In this document: piece by piece, positions 6,058-6,905 of the stretch
How the letters are laid out: each line of letters opens with the position of its first letter
Numbering within the stretch: position 1 is the stretch's first letter
NCBI GenBank assembly: GCA_029938515.1
Contig: JAOZUU010000155.1
Location: forward strand, 1-6,905
Reading direction: 5' to 3'
From: Desulfobacterales bacterium
GTDB lineage: Bacteria; Desulfobacterota; Desulfobacteria; Desulfobacterales; QNYZ01
Length of the DNA: 6,905 nucleotides
The notes under the pieces: generated by a model
What the model was told of the DNA's origin: nothing
The model's input: the letters and a program-made list of their open reading frames with translations, nothing else
Database searches by the model: none
Program-made: the position numbers and the translations under genes

Positions 6058-6723
6058 ATGAAAATTACCGACAGGATTCACGGCTTTATGTGGCAATCGC
6101 TTACCGTTAATAATTGCAACACCTATCTGATTAACGGCGCTACTAAAATTTTAATCGATCCCGGCCACAAGCATCTTTTTGATCATGTTAAAAAAAACCT
6201 GAAGACAATGGGACTGGAATTGGACGACATCGACGTGGCTCTATGCACACATGGTCACCCGGACCACCTGGAAGGGTTAAGCCTGTTTAAGGATTTACCG
6301 GCCCGGACAGCCATTAATGAAACCGAATGGACATTCATCCAAACCATGGCCCCACATCTTCAGTCGTCAATGGGGATGACGTTGGATGGTCTGGCACCGG
6401 ATTTTTTATTAACCGAAGGAAATCTGGATATCGGTGATGTGCATCTGCAGGTATTTCATACGCCGGGACATTCACCCGGGTCGGTGTGCCTGTATTGGCC
6501 CGATGAAAAGGTGCTGGTATCCGGCGACCTCATATTCAAAGAGGGACTCGGCCGGACAGACCTGCCCGGTGGTGACGGGGACCTGATTAAACAAAGTATC
6601 AAACGCATGGCCGAGCTGGATGTGGAGCTGGTGTTGCCAGGTCATGGTGAAATTATTGCGGGTGCCGATGAGGTGAAAGCCAATTTTGACCAATTGGAGA
6701 ACTACTGGTTCTCAGTTATCTGA
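6058..6723 (+). CDS. Metallo-beta-lactamase-fold hydrolase, glyoxalase II/YcbL-like
   Basis: This 221-residue MBL-fold protein probably hydrolyses a thioester or similar small substrate in the cytoplasm; no signal peptide is present. The metal-binding motif THGHPDH gives His65, His67, Asp69 and His70. Further ligands are His138 in HTPGHSPGS, bridging Asp157 in VSGDLIF, and His196 in LPGHGE. All residues for a dinuclear site are therefore present. GRTDLPGGD (165-173) is a hallmark of the small glyoxalase II-like/YcbL group. The protein lacks the C-terminal helical domain of classical ~250-residue glyoxalase II, so the substrate is uncertain and I give no symbol. The start at 6058 is chosen from AGGAG at 8 nt. 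The gene is divergent from rpsF and appears to be a single-gene unit, with a leftward gene converging on it. Confidence 0.93.
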   Translation: MKITDRIHGFMWQSLTVNNCNTYLINGATKILIDPGHKHLFDHVKKNLKTMGLELDDIDVALCTHGHPDHLEGLSLFKDLPARTAINETEWTFIQTMAPHLQSSMGMTLDGLAPDFLLTEGNLDIGDVHLQVFHTPGHSPGSVCLYWPDEKVLVSGDLIFKEGLGRTDLPGGDGDLIKQSIKRMAELDVELVLPGHGEIIAGADEVKANFDQLENYWFSVI

Positions 6724-6750
6724 TTCCTGATCCGGATAAACCGGAAGGAA
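6724..6750 (+). terminator. Hairpin immediately after the hydrolase stop, weak terminator candidate
   Basis: Directly after the TGA, TCCGG (6731-6735) and CCGGA (6741-6745) form a 5-bp stem with an ATAAA loop. An outer TTCC/GGAA pairing is separated from it by a small internal loop. No T-run follows on either strand, so it does not meet the usual intrinsic terminator pattern. It may still protect the mRNA end or pause polymerase. Confidence 0.25.
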
Positions 6751-6758
6751 TAAGAATA

Positions 6759-6782
6759 GCCACAAAGCCGCCAAGGCACAAA
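6759..6782. repeat. CACAAAG-type dispersed repeat fragment
   Basis: The stretch is a loose, roughly 9-bp-periodic sequence built on GCCACAAAG, CCAAGG and CACAAA. From memory, similar CCACAAAG...CCAAGGCACAAA stretches are scattered between genes in many environmental bacterial genomes. Only one short copy is visible here, so repeat status is an inference. Confidence 0.3.
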
Positions 6783-6817
6783 CAAAAAATGTTTGCCCGG
6801 CTGAAAATTCTTCAGTA

Positions 6818-6866
6818 TTCTGACTCCTGACTTCTGACCTCCGACAACTGAATCCTGTCTCCTGAC
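6818..6866. repeat. Seven-copy 7-bp tandem repeat (consensus TCCTGAC)
   Basis: Forty-nine bases divide exactly into seven heptamers. Units 2 and 7 match TCCTGAC fully, units 1, 3 and 6 match at six of seven positions, and units 4 and 5 at four of seven. The final C of unit 7 is also the first base of CTA, the complement of the stop codon of the leftward gene at 6866-6905. The tract resembles the heptameric short tandem repeats described in cyanobacteria and seen between genes in other phyla. It lies between two convergent genes. Confidence 0.8.
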
Positions 6867-6905
6867 TATTCCAGATAAATAATCGTCACCTTGCCGTCTT
6901 TTCCT
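6866..6905 (-). CDS. C-terminal end of an unidentified leftward gene (partial)
   Basis: Reading leftward from the window edge, one frame gives GKDGKVTIIYLE followed by TAG (6868 to 6866). Twelve residues are too few to name a protein. The Lys-Asp-Gly-Lys turn followed by a hydrophobic beta-like strand looks like a natural C-terminus, and the repeat tract beginning exactly at the stop supports this being the end of a real gene. The other two leftward frames are also open over this short span or unconvincing, so frame choice rests on composition and on the stop position. Confidence 0.45.
   Translation of the reverse strand, partial: GKDGKVTIIYLE

Noticed and set aside
6801..6815. CTGAA/TTCAG 5-bp hairpin downstream of the hydrolase
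   Set aside because: It is short and AT-rich with no T-run after it, and is expected by chance in such sequence.
1..6905. Possible defence, mobile or otherwise novel multi-gene system
   Set aside because: Every substantial gene belongs to a known housekeeping family or to a known neighbour of that operon. There is no transposase, integrase, reverse transcriptase, nuclease, CRISPR array or structured RNA cluster.

Overview
The window reads as an ordinary bacterial chromosome segment of about 50% GC, most likely from a sulfate-reducing Desulfobacterota lineage (the former Deltaproteobacteria, Desulfobacterales-like). This assignment is an inference. It rests on the gene order rpsF-rpsR-DUF2232 membrane protein-rplI-dnaB, on a long-form HflX with an extra N-terminal domain, and on intergenic repeat sequences of a kind I associate with those genomes. 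No 16S or other diagnostic marker is present.

Most of the window is one leftward (minus-strand) operon-like block. In transcription order it runs rpsF (5818 to 5258), rpsR (5255 to 4989), a multi-pass membrane protein (4884 to 3937), rplI (3889 to 3443), dnaB (3142 to 1748) and hflX (1741 to 95). rpsF and rpsR are 2 nt apart, with the rpsR ribosome-binding site inside the last codons of rpsF. dnaB and hflX are 6 nt apart. The 300 nt gap between rplI and dnaB is the one clear interruption and holds a degenerate inverted-repeat element. The block joins small- and large-subunit ribosomal proteins, the replicative helicase and a ribosome-associated GTPase, so it is a translation/replication housekeeping unit. 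S6 carries a long acidic tail, and its leader has a GC-rich hairpin that is a candidate S6:S18 autoregulatory site. Left of hflX a strong-looking sigma-70-type promoter (39-67) points out of the window toward another leftward gene.

At the right, a rightward metallo-beta-lactamase-fold hydrolase (6058-6723) is transcribed divergently from rpsF. The 239 nt between the two start codons is packed with back-to-back TTGACA-like promoter elements. Downstream of the hydrolase lie a CACAAAG-type repeat fragment and a tract of seven 7-bp repeats. The tract runs directly into the stop codon of a leftward gene, of which only the last 12 codons are visible (6866-6905).

I found no CRISPR array, tRNA, rRNA, insertion sequence, phage gene or defence system, and no convincing novel system. 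The points most worth a second look are the S6 acidic tail with its leader hairpin, the degenerate MITE-like element, the unexplained membrane protein inside the ribosomal protein operon, and the heptad repeat abutting a stop codon.
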